Source: Sphagnum compactum
Taxonomy: Eukaryota > Bryophyta > Sphagnopsida > Sphagnales
NCBI GenBank assembly: GCA_965153455.1
Contig: OZ234494.1
Span: forward strand, 15,128,001 to 15,192,000
Length of the DNA: 64,000 nucleotides
Direction of reading: 5' to 3'
Part shown: piece by piece, positions 23,342 through 45,090 of the stretch
Layout of the letters: the number at the start of each line of letters is the position of its first letter
How positions within the stretch are numbered: the first letter of the stretch is position 1
Notes under the pieces: generated by a model
What the model was told of the DNA's origin: nothing
The model's input: the letters and a program-made list of their open reading frames with translations, nothing else
The model's database searches: none
Program-made: the position numbers and the translations under genes

Positions 23342-26300
23342 ATGGGAAAGAAGAAAACAGTTGAGGTATGTGAGAAGAGGCCTTGATTTCTTTTGAATGT
23401 ATCTTGGACTTGTCATGTATTGGGTTCTAGGGGTCATGTCCATTGCTGTCTAATCTTCAGATCTCATGATCTTTATCTGCATTGGATTATATGTTTTTAC
23501 CTACATGGGTATCATGTTGGAGAGTTGTTGCCCTGACAGTGTTTTGGTGGTGGTTGAATTGAACTCATAGGTTGCTGTGTCTGTGCCTGTGAAAGCAGAG
23601 AAGAAAAAGTCAGGTACTGGTTCTTCTCTATGGTCAGCATAGACTAAGGATGATAATGGTAGGGAAGACAAACTGACTTGTTCACAGCAACCTCTCTTCG
23701 AAGGGGAATCTCTTTTTCCTGTATTGCCGTTATTCCCAACCACTCAATGGACATAGACCAACAGAACAATATTTCCAACACTGATCTAGTCAGTGCCTTG
23801 AATTTTCTAAATTTGGATCTTTGTATATTTGTTGCTGAATTCAATTTTTTAATATCTGCATAATCTGATGGAAGACTGAAATCTACTGGACCCAGTAGAT
23901 TTCACACTTGGTCAATTTGGAGAGTGATTTCTCATCCCCTCAATCAATTGATGTTGTTAAATGCAGGGAAAAGAGTGTTGGAAGAGGCTGTGGCAGCACC
24001 ACCTCCCAAGAAGTCTAAAGCAGAGAAGAAGGTTGTCCCCCCCCCCTAGGATTGAAGAATCTTCTGAGGACTTAGATGAAGAAGAGTGTGGCTGAAATGT
24101 TCTAGGTCTTTCCTGCGGCTTTCTTTGTTGATGTTATCTATGCAGGCTGAAATTGAAGAGCTGACATATGTTTTGGTTATTTCTGGCTTATTTCCATTTC
24201 TGGCTTGTTTTCTGCAGCTACCAAAGTCAGTGACCAAGCCAGCTGTCAAGGTGGTCAAGGCAGCTAAAGCTGCCCCTGCAAAGAAGATTTTAGCACCCAC
24301 TAAGAGCAGTGATGACGATGACGATGATGGTGAATCTTCTGATGAAGTACGTCACAATACCCATCTCCAGTATTTCCTGTTTGCTTCTGTCACTGGCTTT
24401 GTAGACTGGAATCCGTCACACTGAACAGGAGTGAATTTGAGAAAGTGTTTCTTTCTTAGCATCTTACAATACTGTTTTTCCTCAGGAGATGGTCCCTGTG
24501 AAGGCTGTCCCTGTAAAGAATGGAAAACCAACTGCTGATGAGACCTCAGAAGAAGAGAGTGAGTTAGAGGAAGAACCAAAGGTACAGTTTTCAACACTGT
24601 CTTATGATGTCCATTGAGTTTTATGAGATTGGGTAAGAGGGCTTTGTGGGACCAAGTTCAATGGTGTGGTCCTTCGGTTTGTCATCTAAGTGAATCAATT
24701 GAGTTGATAGATTTCCTGTGGGCAGTTGACATATGGTTTTTTATCTGGATATTTCTTCTCATATATGAGGTGACATCTCTATATTCTTGAGTCTTACTGT
24801 TGTATATGCAGCCTGTAGCAAAAGCAATCAAAGCACCTGCCAAGAAGGATGAAAGTAGTTCAGAAGAAGATGAGGAGGATAGTGATGATGAAGAAGTGGT
24901 AAGAAATGTCCACCATAATTTCCTGCAATATGTGTGCTATGGTTATGATTTAGTTACATCTTTAGATAGTCTAGAAGTGGCTTTGTTCTGGCTTGAGTTT
25001 AGATACATTGAATGAAATTTCGAGTTATTAGCTGCTGATATGCCAAGGTAAGCTAGCAATTTGTTGGCTCTGCCCACACAGAAGAGACTACTCATTGGTG
25101 CAGGACTGGGCATAATTTTTTTGGCTCAAACTTGACCCAATATGTGAGTGCCATCTGGAGCACTATTTGTGCATATGATGGATGGGCATGCTCCATAGAA
25201 GTGCATGCATCTAGATGAGTAGTTCTAGATGCAGTAAGGGAAGTTTTTAGTTTTTAGTTTGAACCTGCAATAAAGGGTAGGGCTGGTATGCAATGAGCTG
25301 CTTGTTATTTTTGCTCTAGTTTCATGGATGATGCTGTTATATGTTTTTGAATTGAAAGTGGAAGAGGGTATAGTCTCTCTTAATAGTTTGAGATGTCTTT
25401 TTAGTGGTGTAGTCATGTTGATTGCATAATTCATTGGTTTTTCTTTTCACCCAGTGAATGTCTCTTCCGCCCAAAATGTCTCTTTCTACTACAGTTTGTA
25501 TGCTTGCCTCTTCCACATGGCTGATTTGGTCCTGAAAAGCCAATGCTCTTGAAGTTCTTTCACCTTGTTTCTCTATTTCTCTTCTTATTTTTGTGTTAGG
25601 TCTATAATAGTGTTTGTCTTCTTGGTTCTTTGGTTGTCTCCTTTATGTTATGTTTAGCTTCTGACCATCATAGTGAAGTCTCCTGTGACTGCTAGTCTTT
25701 TGAAAACTCAGTTAATTTATGACATAAACCTCCATCCACCCACTGCCAGGAGCAGATGAACTCAGGTGAGGATGCCAGCTGGCCAATATTGTGCAGTTTG
25801 ATGTTCAGTACCATATAGGTTGGTGTTGAAGGTCTCTTAGAGCACTAGCCAATGTTATGACTAAGTCTGGCTATTGCTTCTGGAAATGTGAGAGAAACTC
25901 AATATGAAGATTTTTGCATATAATTGCTTGCCAGTTTTCAGCAGATTATTACATACACTCACCATCAGCAGCACATGAAGTCCGTGGGGAGTCATGAGTC
26001 ATGACAGCAAGATACTGGTCTTCATAATGAAGGCAATGGTCTGATACTTTGTGTGACACTCATATAAGGTTATGACTGTGCTTGTTCTTGTTGTCTTAAT
26101 TTTGTTTTGCTGGAATTGATACAACAAGAAATTGAAAGTGTTATTTTGGAGTTACCTCTGCAATTTCATAGATCTGTTGTTGATCTTTCTTCTCTCTGTT
26201 TTCTTTCCTTTTTCACTTTGGTGGGGTTTTTCTATTTCTGGTTTCACTGTCTGTGTTCATATTTTTTCTTGGGGTTTCGGTCTTCTTCTCTTTAGCTAGC

Positions 26301-29300
26301 CAGTGTCATGGCTGAGTTTTCCTGTTACTGCTGGTCTTGTGACAAACTCACTATGTTGGTTAATGTTTCACATCAACCTGCAGACATTCTTGGGAATTGA
26401 TGAAATCAGTGGGGATGTTATGTTGGAGGTTAATGCCATACATGGCGTTGTGGAAGGTCCTTGAACATGCATATCACTATTGCTGGTGTTTGAACCATTC
26501 CTTAATTCTTGTTTTCTCTTTTTCATGGTTGCTGATGGTTGCTGATTTTTGGTCAGATCTGAAATATCCATTACCTTATTACAGGGTCATCTCTCAATTC
26601 TTGTTTGCTAGAATTGTAGTTATTGAGGAATTCTCAATTCTGTTTTGTGGTCTGGCTTTCTCTTTTCTTTAGAGTGGAGTTTCATCTTTTTCATGGTTAC
26701 TGATGGTTGCTGGTTTTTTGGTCAGATTTGAATTATCCATTTCCTCATCCTAGGGTCAGATTGTTTACAGGTTGCCTGAAATTGTTAAGTATTGAGAAAT
26801 TCTCTGCGCTTATGAAGATATATAAGGTCTCTGTACATGTGTGTGACTATTCCTGTTGTTCAGAAATACTCCTCAATTTTGTTCTATTTTCAATGTTGTT
26901 CCAGGGTTGCTTTCCTCTTTTCCTGTTGGCTGATATGTTTTCAGATGTGAAATATGTATTACCTTATCATTGGGTTATTTCTCAGTTGTATTCAGGTTGG
27001 CCTAAAGGCATGAGTATGGAGGATTTCTGATTACTCATGAAGATGGTTGTATCTTTGTGGAATCACTGTTTGTGGAGCTGTTTATAGAAATAGTTTGCAG
27101 TTCTCTGGTTTCATCTGATGGCTTATTCACCTGCAGCCTGTAAAGATGGGGCTTGATACTGGAGAAAATCAATGTGGTTAGATTGGTTGTTTTTCATATG
27201 TGCTCTTTTTGTTACGGGAGTCAGGTACCTGTGAAGAGTGCACCTGCCAAAGCTGCACAACCAACACCCACAAGTGTTGACAGTGATGAGGATGAGGAGG
27301 ATGACAGTGATGAGGATGAAAGTGATGATGAAAAGGTATGCTTGTTATTTTGTAGAATGACGTTGAATTGTGGATGCTGAATGGCAGATAGGGTTGCATT
27401 CAAGAAAGGTATTATTGTAAATGCATATGATAGTGATCATCATCCATTACAGCCAGTGAAGAATGGGGTCAAGCCAGCAGCCAAACCTGAAGACAGTAGT
27501 GATGATGATGATGACGATGAGGAAGAAAGCAAGGAAGGAGCTGAGGTGTTTTTCATTTACAATCTTGATGCTTTATCTTTCAGTGAATGTTTTTCCTTTT
27601 TTTACATTGACTTATTTGCAAAGAATAGAGAACTCTTTGTCCAGGTATCAGGCAGCTTTAGCTTTACAAGATGGAGAAAGTGAGGTGGTGTGCAGTCTTG
27701 TGAATGTTAGTTTTCTTACTTTGTCAACTCTCTGATTTGAATCTCAGAATGGAAAAGTGAAAGCAAAAACTGTTGATGATGATGAGGATGAGGAGGATGA
27801 ATATGAAAAGAAAGTGGAGGTATGTGTTGTCTTGATTTCAGGTTCTTTTACATGTGTAATTGCCATGGATGCCTTCTCATGCGACTTGTCAATCAGATCT
27901 TCCTTGTTCATTGAGACATGCACTTAAGCTGAAATACACTGTGAAAGCAGGCAAAAACACCTGTCAAATCCAATGTAAGTGGAGGAGGTGGCAAAAAGCT
28001 TTTTGTGCGAAATTTGAGTTTCAAAGCCACAGAAGACACCCTGTAAGTCTTCATGTGGCACTATTTTTCCTGGTACAGCATATTGAACATTTCAGAATGG
28101 GGGTTTGAATACTCCAGGAAGATTTTCCCAACATTTACATAAGGATCTTAGGACTGGTGTCTCCTACTGAATTATTAGCATGTGTTTCCAGGTATGAGTT
28201 TTTCAAGGTTGCAGGACCTGTGAGTGATGTCTACATTGCTCAAGATGACAACGGGAGTCGAGGATTTGGTTTTGTAAGAATGGATACAGAAGAAGGTGTT
28301 GCAAAGGTGACATCCTCAGGGCCTCCTCCATATTGCGAGCCATGTTTTTTCATTTAATTCTTTTCAGCAATTTAGCTGTTTTCAATCATGTCCTGTTGTG
28401 TGGAGGCCCTGTTTCCAGCAACTCAAATCACCAGTGTGACTCCTTGCAGGCATTGGAGTTGAATGGTCAGTATTTAGAAGGAAGGGAAGTGCACTGTGAA
28501 GTTGCACGGGAGCGTGAAGACCGAACCCAGAGTGCTGGGAAGAATTGGAAATCACCTGGGTCTGTCATTGTGTTTTGTAATATTTCACTTTGCATTGTGA
28601 CTTTGAACATAGATGTGAAGCATTTGATCAACTTCCTTGATACTGTTGCAATGGTATACTGTTTGTTAGAGGTTTATTGGTGGTAGGATATGTATGCAGA
28701 TTACTAACAGTCTGGTTGTCACTGTGCATGTCAGTGGTGAAAACACAGGGTTTACTCCAAATCCAAGGCCGGGAGCTGACAAGACTGTTTTTATTAGGGG
28801 TTTTGACAAGTTCCAAGAGGAAGACACAGTGAGTCTATCACTTCTCTAGTTGCCCAAATATTGAGAACCCATCAAATGTTGCCCCGAATACATGCTGTGT
28901 TAGTTGTTGAAATTTCTTTTAATTGTACTTTTGAAGCATGCCAGTGACCTCTTATTATGAATGGAGATGCAGCTTTTGTGATGTTTGCAGGTTTGCATTA
29001 TTGTTGCAGTACTGGATCCCTAATGCCATTCTGGAAATGACTGTGTTACAGATAAGGAATGAATTGACTGAGTTTTTCAGCACATGTGGTGAAGTACAGA
29101 ATGTTCGAATTCCCACAGATAAAGAGACAGGGGAAATCAGGGGGTATGTTTTTGAAAACTATATTTTGGTTATTTCACTTAAATTAGGGGGATTTGTCTG
29201 GGAGCATAATTATGTGTTTTTTTGTGCTGGTTGCAGGTTTGCATACATTACCTTTGATTCCAAGGAGTCTTTATTTAAGGCATTGGAGCTGGATGGTTTG

Positions 29301-30254
29301 GATTATAATGGCCGCTCTTTGCGAGTGGACACAGCTGGTGATACTGCTGGTGGTGGAGGTGGTGGCGGTGGCAGTGGGCGAGGAGGATATGGTGGTCGTG
29401 GTGGACGCAGTGGTGGGTTTGGTGGACGCAGTGGTGGTCGTGGAGGTGATCGTGGTGAGTTGTCTACATTACATCAGGCATCTGAGATTGTTTTTAAACC
29501 TGGTAGTTGTTCTACCTCGTGAAATAACTTTGTGATTTTTGATGTTACTGGTATGGGTGGAGGTTCAGGGTTATCAGTTTATGGAGTATAGGAAAAAGGT
29601 AACCAAGAATGAGAAAAGGTGATAATGGTCTTGCTATAATATGTGTGCACAGGGAGAGGAGGAAGACGGGGTAGGGGAGGTCGGGGTGACTTTGGAGGTC
29701 GTGGAGGACGGGGGGGTGGTGGGATGAGCATGATTGGAACAGGTCTGTTTCTTCTTTGCCTTTCCATGCTCTTGGGAAGATTATTATATGCTTATCTACA
29801 CCCACCGTTGGGAGCTGATGAACTCAGTGGGTAGTCATGGCAGCTCGTCACTGCCGTTCGTGATGAAGGTGATGGTCTGTCACTTTGTGAGCGACTCTCA
29901 TGAGGTTATGACTGCACTCATTGTCGTGTTACCTTTAATTGTTGTTGTGGAGATTTCTCTGCAACTTCATCGATCTTTCCATGCTCTTGTTGAATGTGTC
30001 GAACATCTGATGTTCTGTTTGCTGGAGCATGTAGAATGTGGAATCTGAAAATTTCAGGTCCAGCTCTCACAAGTAGAATCTGCCATTTGCAATGATCCAG
30101 AGGTTTCCAATCTCTTTGGTCATAAAAATGTTAATATTCTAGATTTCTTATCAGAAACTGACAGTAGTCCTGGAGTGGGCATTATTATTTTAGCGATATT
30201 GACATTCTACTTGTTGGCTATACAGGAAAGAAAATGACATTTGGAGATGACTAG
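23342..30254 (+). CDS. Nucleolin-like nucleolar RNA-binding protein
   Basis: Coding exons by hand: 23342-23365, 23571-23613, 23967-24031, 24218-24346, 24486-24581, 24812-24898, 27225-27335, 27453-27545, 27748-27819, 27951-28042, 28192-28306, 28450-28559, 28735-28828, 29052-29143, 29237-29454, 29653-29742, 30226-30254. Phases join to 519 aa. It starts MGKKKTVE. Residues about 9-240 alternate Lys/Pro/Ala-rich blocks (PVK, APAKK) with Asp/Glu/Ser acidic runs, one per exon. RRM1 has RNP2 LFVRNL (257-262) and RNP1 RGFGFVRM (294-301). RRM2 has RNP2 VFIRGF (363-368) and RNP1 GFAYITF (408-414). A Gly/Arg-rich tail follows, ending GKKMTFGDD. Plant nucleolins have this order and act in rDNA chromatin and pre-rRNA processing in the nucleolus; Arabidopsis NUC1 is of similar length. 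Odd points: the 24032 donor (gttgtc) is weak and sits before a 10-C run, and the 24899-27224 intron is long and repeat-filled. Confidence 0.92.
25975..26175 (+). repeat. Intron repeat R1, copy 2
   Basis: It has gggagtcatgagtcatg, aatgaaggcaatggtctg, gacactcatataaggttatgac and gcaatttcatagatct. The order matches copies at 23160-23275 and 29815-29985. It lies in nucleolin intron 6. Confidence 0.65.
26380..27050 (+). repeat. Degenerate internal repeats R2 in nucleolin intron 6
   Basis: The phrase 'catggttgctgatggttgctg' style block before 'ttttggtcagat(c/t)tgaa(a/t)ta' occurs at about 26525 and 26695, with a third weaker copy near 26925. Each is followed by 'ccatt(a/t)cct(t/c)at' and 'gggt(c/t)at(c/t)tctca'. 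'catgcatatcactattgctggtg' near 26465 parallels 'catgtgtgtgactattcctgttg' near 26835. A related copy lies outside the gene at 52690-52840. At least three partly nested copies are seen. Confidence 0.6.
29815..29985 (+). repeat. Intron repeat R1, copy 3
   Basis: It has gctgatgaactcagtggg, gtgatgaaggtgatggtctg, gactctcatgaggttatgac and tggagatttctctgcaactt in order. This is the fullest copy of the family and lies in the last nucleolin intron (29743-30225). Confidence 0.7.
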
Positions 30255-31728
30255 TGGGTTCCCTTCAACCAATAAATTGTGGCACTTCATTTTTAGAAGT
30301 TCTTCTGGTCATTTTTTTTTGATAAGGATGCTTGTCATTAAATTAGGAGATGATGCTGCAATGTGCACACGGCGGGGGTTGGGTCTTTTAAGGGTTGAGT
30401 TATTTTGATAACAAATGGAATTGCAACCATTTCCTTGGCTAGTTTCTTGGCAGGTTGTAGGAACTTCTTGTCAATTTGTTACAAGCAATGGTCTTCTGTC
30501 GTGATGTCAATTCGCAAAGGAATGTAGTGGTAGTATGCATCTCAATAGCTTGCAATGATCAATGGTCACGTCTTTTGAGTGCTTTGGTTCAGTCACTTCT
30601 CTTCTGTCAATTCATTTGAGTCATACAGCAAAGCTTCTACTGTTCATCTGAAGTTGTGAATGAAGCAAGGAAGGTCTATGTACAAATGGAGCAAGTGAAG
30701 GAACTTGTGTTTTCCTTGTCACATTTTGGTTACAACAGATGATGTCAACGAAATCTAATGATGGAAGTAGCTTGACCCATTGATGTGATAGCCTGTTCTC
30801 AACTGCAATAGTCAGTTGGAAAAGCTGTCATAAACTGCCATTGACAATCATTTTTGTATGGTACTTGGCCATTTCCAACTCTTGGGCTGCAGAATCCATT
30901 GAAGATTTGATGCTGGAATTTTTTTTATTGATGTGTAGAGGATGCAGCATAAATATTTATGTTCTTCCCACTTTTTTTTCCTTTACTCAAATTTGATCTT
31001 GAGAATGTTTTTTATTAAGCATCATGCTGTCTAGTAAAGCCTTGAACCCCTGCTAGGTTTCTGTAGGTTTTAAGGGCCTCTTATGTCAGTCTTGAATTAT
31101 AATCCTTGGATTTGAAAGTTGAGTGTTCTGGTTTGTGGCAGTTAGCTATACAGGATCTATGATGATCTGAAAAAAGTTAGTCTTGATTCAAGATGTTTAA
31201 TATGTTTAAAACCCTAAATGTAACCATCCCCCATAATGGCATAATTCAATTCAAGTCTCAGTTCTCCTAGTGTGCTGCTGCAGTCAATACCAACTCACCC
31301 AATTTTTGGCACAGAATGGGTGCTAGCCTCTTGCAAAAGGTGGAATGCAATCAGATGGTGCAAACTGAATAGAAGATCATTGAGTACATTGCATCCATAA
31401 TTGATTCACAAAGGTAGGGCAGTAAACCTCAATTTTGACCCAAGGCCCCATATGGTTCTAGCAAAAGATAATTTGAAGGCTGCAGCACCTGTCAAATCTC
31501 ATGTATGCATTGCCATTTGGCCAGACATGGGTTAGATATCATAATGTATAAAAATAGTGTAAGAGCAGGTTTAATACTCCTGTGGTCTGTAGCTTCAATT
31601 ATTCTCTGTTCTCCAAAATAGCTGCCCTTGGGGCCACTCACACTGACTAGCCATGCCTAAATTGGGCTAACAATTTTCATGTGTTGAACGTTGATTAAGA
31701 CTACATTTTGTGTAAGCAAAGTATACAA
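30255..31728. other. Convergent intergenic region between nucleolin and ABCC genes
   Basis: About 1.47 kb separates the two stop codons. It must hold both 3' UTRs. 'gcataaatatttatg' near 30949 is a possible poly(A) region of the nucleolin transcript. No further gene, RNA or repeat was recognised. Confidence 0.5.
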
Positions 31729-41838
<10,110 letters not shown>

Positions 41839-42600
41839 CCTCAAAACCCACACCCACGTTCAGCGTCCAATTCAACAATCCCCCAAAAAAGAAAAAATCC
41901 ACAGCATAAATATGTAAATCAATTTGAATCTTAAAAGCTCGAGCAACAAATGACGAGAAGACGACGAACAGTTGGAGCCAGTTACCTGACTGTCTAGTTT
42001 CTCTGGAGCTGCTGCTGCTGCTGCTGCTTTGAAGCCCAAATCCCAGACTATCACGAACACAACAACAACAACATCATCGACGTAATTCACAAAACAACAA
42101 CAACAACAACAAACTCATATCTATCTAGTGAACGAAGGAATTGTTTTCATCGAATTACAGAATGAATAGTTCTCGCTGTCTTCCACAATGGGAAGGATTC
42201 AATATATGAAATGGAAAAGGCGAGAGGATGGATCGATCACTGGCAGTTTAAATCCTGAAAATGAAAGCAAGCAAGCAAGCAAGCAAAAATCCGATGAACA
42301 TGTATGGGTGGGTGCGTGGGGAGGTGGGTAGCAGGAAATAGAGTCTAGACAGAATCCGGAAGCAAGCAGCTTCACGAATACAAACAAAACAAAATGCGAT
42401 CCGTCTTTTTCTCGATCAGCTTTTGCGGATGTTGCGGCCGCATGCAAATCTTCACGCCACTTTTGCGATCAAAATCCAAACTCTCCGCGATGAAATTCCC
42501 CAACAAGACTGCGACGTTTTGTTGTGTTCTTTTGTGTCGCTGGATTGAGTGATTCGTTCCCCCACGTTCCAATCGTCATCGTATAACTGTGTTGGCTAGG
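41839..42600 (-). promoter_or_regulatory. 5' leader and promoter region of the ABCC gene
   Basis: The sequence upstream of the ABCC ATG is richer in GC and CpG than the flanking DNA and contains CAA/GTT and CTG simple repeats (42010-42110) and a (CAAG)n run (42267-42288). It probably holds the 5' UTR and core promoter. No TATA box or start could be fixed. Confidence 0.4.
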
Positions 42601-42782
42601 GTGTAGGGTTTTATTTCTTTTTTGTGTGTGGGTTCTATTGTGGGTGCTAGGGTTCAGGGTTGAAGGCCTATTTCAGTTAATTGTGGTGCTAGGGTTTAGG
42701 GTGTATTTTTGCATCTATTGTAGGTGCTAGGGTTTAAGGCCTAATTCAATCACATTGTGGCTCTAGGGTTGAGGGTCTAATT
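42600..42782. repeat. Degenerate telomere-like repeat region
   Basis: Repeated 'gctagggttt' and 'agggttcagggtt' words lie just before the regular 43-bp array. The spacing is irregular (for example 46 bp between two copies). The words resemble the plant telomere unit TTTAGGG. Confidence 0.7.
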
Positions 42783-43060
42783 TGGTTTGTTGTGGTGCTA
42801 GGCTTTAGTGTTTAAGGCCTACATGGGGTTTGTTGTGATGCTAGGCTTTTGTGTTTAAGGCCTACATGGGGTTTGTTGTGGTGCTAGGTTTTGATGCTCA
42901 AGCCCTAAAAGTGGTTTGTTGTGGTGCTAGGCTTTAGTGTTTAATGCCTACATGGGATTTGTTGTGGTGCTAGGCTTTAATGCTTAAGCCGTACAAGTGG
43001 TTTGTCATGGTGCTAGGCTTTAGTGTTTAAGGCCTACATGTGGTTTATTGTGGTGCCAAT
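42783..43060. repeat. 43-bp minisatellite
   Basis: The landmark 'gtgctagg' (or gctagg) starts units with ctag at 42798, 42841, 42884, 42927, 42970 and 43013, and a decayed one at 43056. Every spacing is exactly 43 bp. The unit reads approximately ttgttgtggtgctaggcttt, then agtgtttaaggcctacatgg, then gg. Two alternating variants, '..ttaaggcctacatg' and '..ttaagcc(c/g)ta.aagtg', can be seen. Confidence 0.95.
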
Positions 43061-44329
43061 TGGGTTTAGGTCTTATTTTGCTCTATTATGCATCCTAGGG
43101 TTTAGGCCCTAATTTTGATTTACCATCCTGTTAACCTTCAGGCTATATTTTGGTCTATTGTGGTGCTAGGGTCTTCTAGGTCTTAAAGGTTTATTTTGAT
43201 CCATTGAGGTTTCTAGGGTTCATGATTTAACTTTTTATGCAATTTTTGTGCATTTCTTTTGGGTTATTTTTTGGCCTTTGCCTTTGGTTTGGTTGGGGAG
43301 GCAAGGCGGCTGGGCGGTGGGTGTGGGGGTGTACATTTGATTCCATTGTGCATCAGCAATTTTAGATTCTACGCCCAGCATTGTGTAAGAGTAATCTGGG
43401 TACCTACTGTTCAATACCTTGTGTAAATATAATGTACAAAATCCAACCCCAATTTGTGTAAATTTAGGTGTAAGTGTATATAATTGGAGTTCTATGTGTG
43501 CATGTATGTATAATTGTGTAAAGCTATTTGATGTTGTGTAATATTGGAAATATATAATAAATGTCTTTACATGCAATGTAATGGTTGTGTAAATCCATGT
43601 AAAATTGGATAAATACACAAAGCATGAAAAATATTAAGCAAAGAAACATGCAGACACAATTTCCTTTCATGTCAAATGACTCACCAATCTTTTACCAGCA
43701 CACTTCAAGAATGAAATATAGAATGATTTCCAAAATCAAACATGCATTTGTGTCATGTGATCTTAAAATTAATCCATTGGCCTACCATATTAGGAAGTGT
43801 CAATAAGAGTACCTATTGGGTTTACACTAATTATTTACACAACTTGATACTTGCCCATAGATTATTTATAGGGGGTTCATAGAAATGAAAATTATTTATA
43901 TTACTTTTGTACAAGTGTAAATGAGATTATACATAGGGTTTGTGTAAACATGTAACAAATATGGTTGTGTAAGTGCAATAACTCAATGCTAAATAATAAT
44001 TTTAATGTAAATTATGTCACAATAAACATATTGTACATTGTAATGGATAAAACCACAAAGTTTAGGCTAGGTAGGTAGGTAGTTAGTCAAACCAAGTAAC
44101 TAACTATGCTGTGGGGTGGACATCCTTTTTAAAAGTTTAAAATTTTATGAATAATAATATAAGATCCCAATATTGATTTTTGGGTAAATTTTATAATTTA
44201 GTTAATTTTATAATAAGGTTATATTCATTCTTAAATTAACATATAATGAATTTAAAACATACATCAATTCACAATATTAGAAAGAAAAAAATTTCACAAA
44301 CAAACAATACTTTTGTGATTCCTTGTGTG

Positions 44330-45090
44330 ACAATGATCAATTGTCTCATTCACGATACACCTTTCATAAGTTTTCATGCAATTTACATTGGAATTTGTGT
44401 ATATTTTATAATTTTTTTGTTTGGACACCTTTGTAATTTTTGTACAACTTGCAAAAAAAACTCACAATGAGGTTGAATGTTAACAAAAGACCCAATGTAT
44501 GAATGGATGGATTGGTACCATCAATCCTAATAGCCCCACCACTTATGATGCTTCCACCACCATTGGCATTTCCAATTATACTTTGTCAAACTATTATTCA
44601 TAGTTATCAACATACCACTTGTGATCATAGTCTTTATGGTAATGGAAACATAATGGACAACTAATATAGTCATCATTCCTTAATTTCAATCTCATGGGTG
44701 CACTTAAACTCATGGTAATCAATCATCCATAAGTGTTGGAATAAACCCTTTCGTGTCATGAAGGGCGTGAACAACCAAGGATTGTGCATATGTTGCATAT
44801 CACATTATATATCAAATTCAACAATGAAATCATCTGGATTGATGGTGCCAATTGCCCTCAAATTTCAATAGGGTTCCTTGGTGATTTCATAAATGTCCTC
44901 CATATCCCACAACAATGATGTGATGGATTGGATCAACCTTGTATCCAAATTAAAATATAAGGAATCCCTTTCAAATGATGATGGTAATGTGGGTTATTTG
45001 AATCACACACCCCACTTAATAACCCCATTACTATTGTTCAAAATATCCTTTGTTACGAAATCTTGTCACCTTTATGGTGAACCTTAACCT
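44330..45090 (+). repeat. Diverged direct repeat D, copy 1
   Basis: Ordered matches to 60690-61450: 'aggttgaatgtt', 'tcatgggtgcac.t' , 'aggg(c)gtgaa', 'ttgttgcatat', 'atggtgccaattgc', 'ggtgatttcataaatgt', 'ccatatcccacaacaatg.tgtgat' and 'cttatggtgaac'. Both copies are in the same orientation and are about 16.3 kb apart. No coding motif was seen. Confidence 0.7.

Noticed and set aside
26368-27030. Plus-strand ORFs of 91-107 codons in the nucleolin intron
   Set aside because: They are intron repeat sequence read in chance frames, with no domain and no splice junction to neighbouring exons.
23160-29985. C/D-box snoRNAs in nucleolin introns, suggested by gtgatgaa-like C boxes in the R1 repeat
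   Set aside because: Vertebrate nucleolin introns do host snoRNAs, but here no copy has a convincing D box at the right distance with a terminal stem, and the same repeat occurs in an HVA22 intron.
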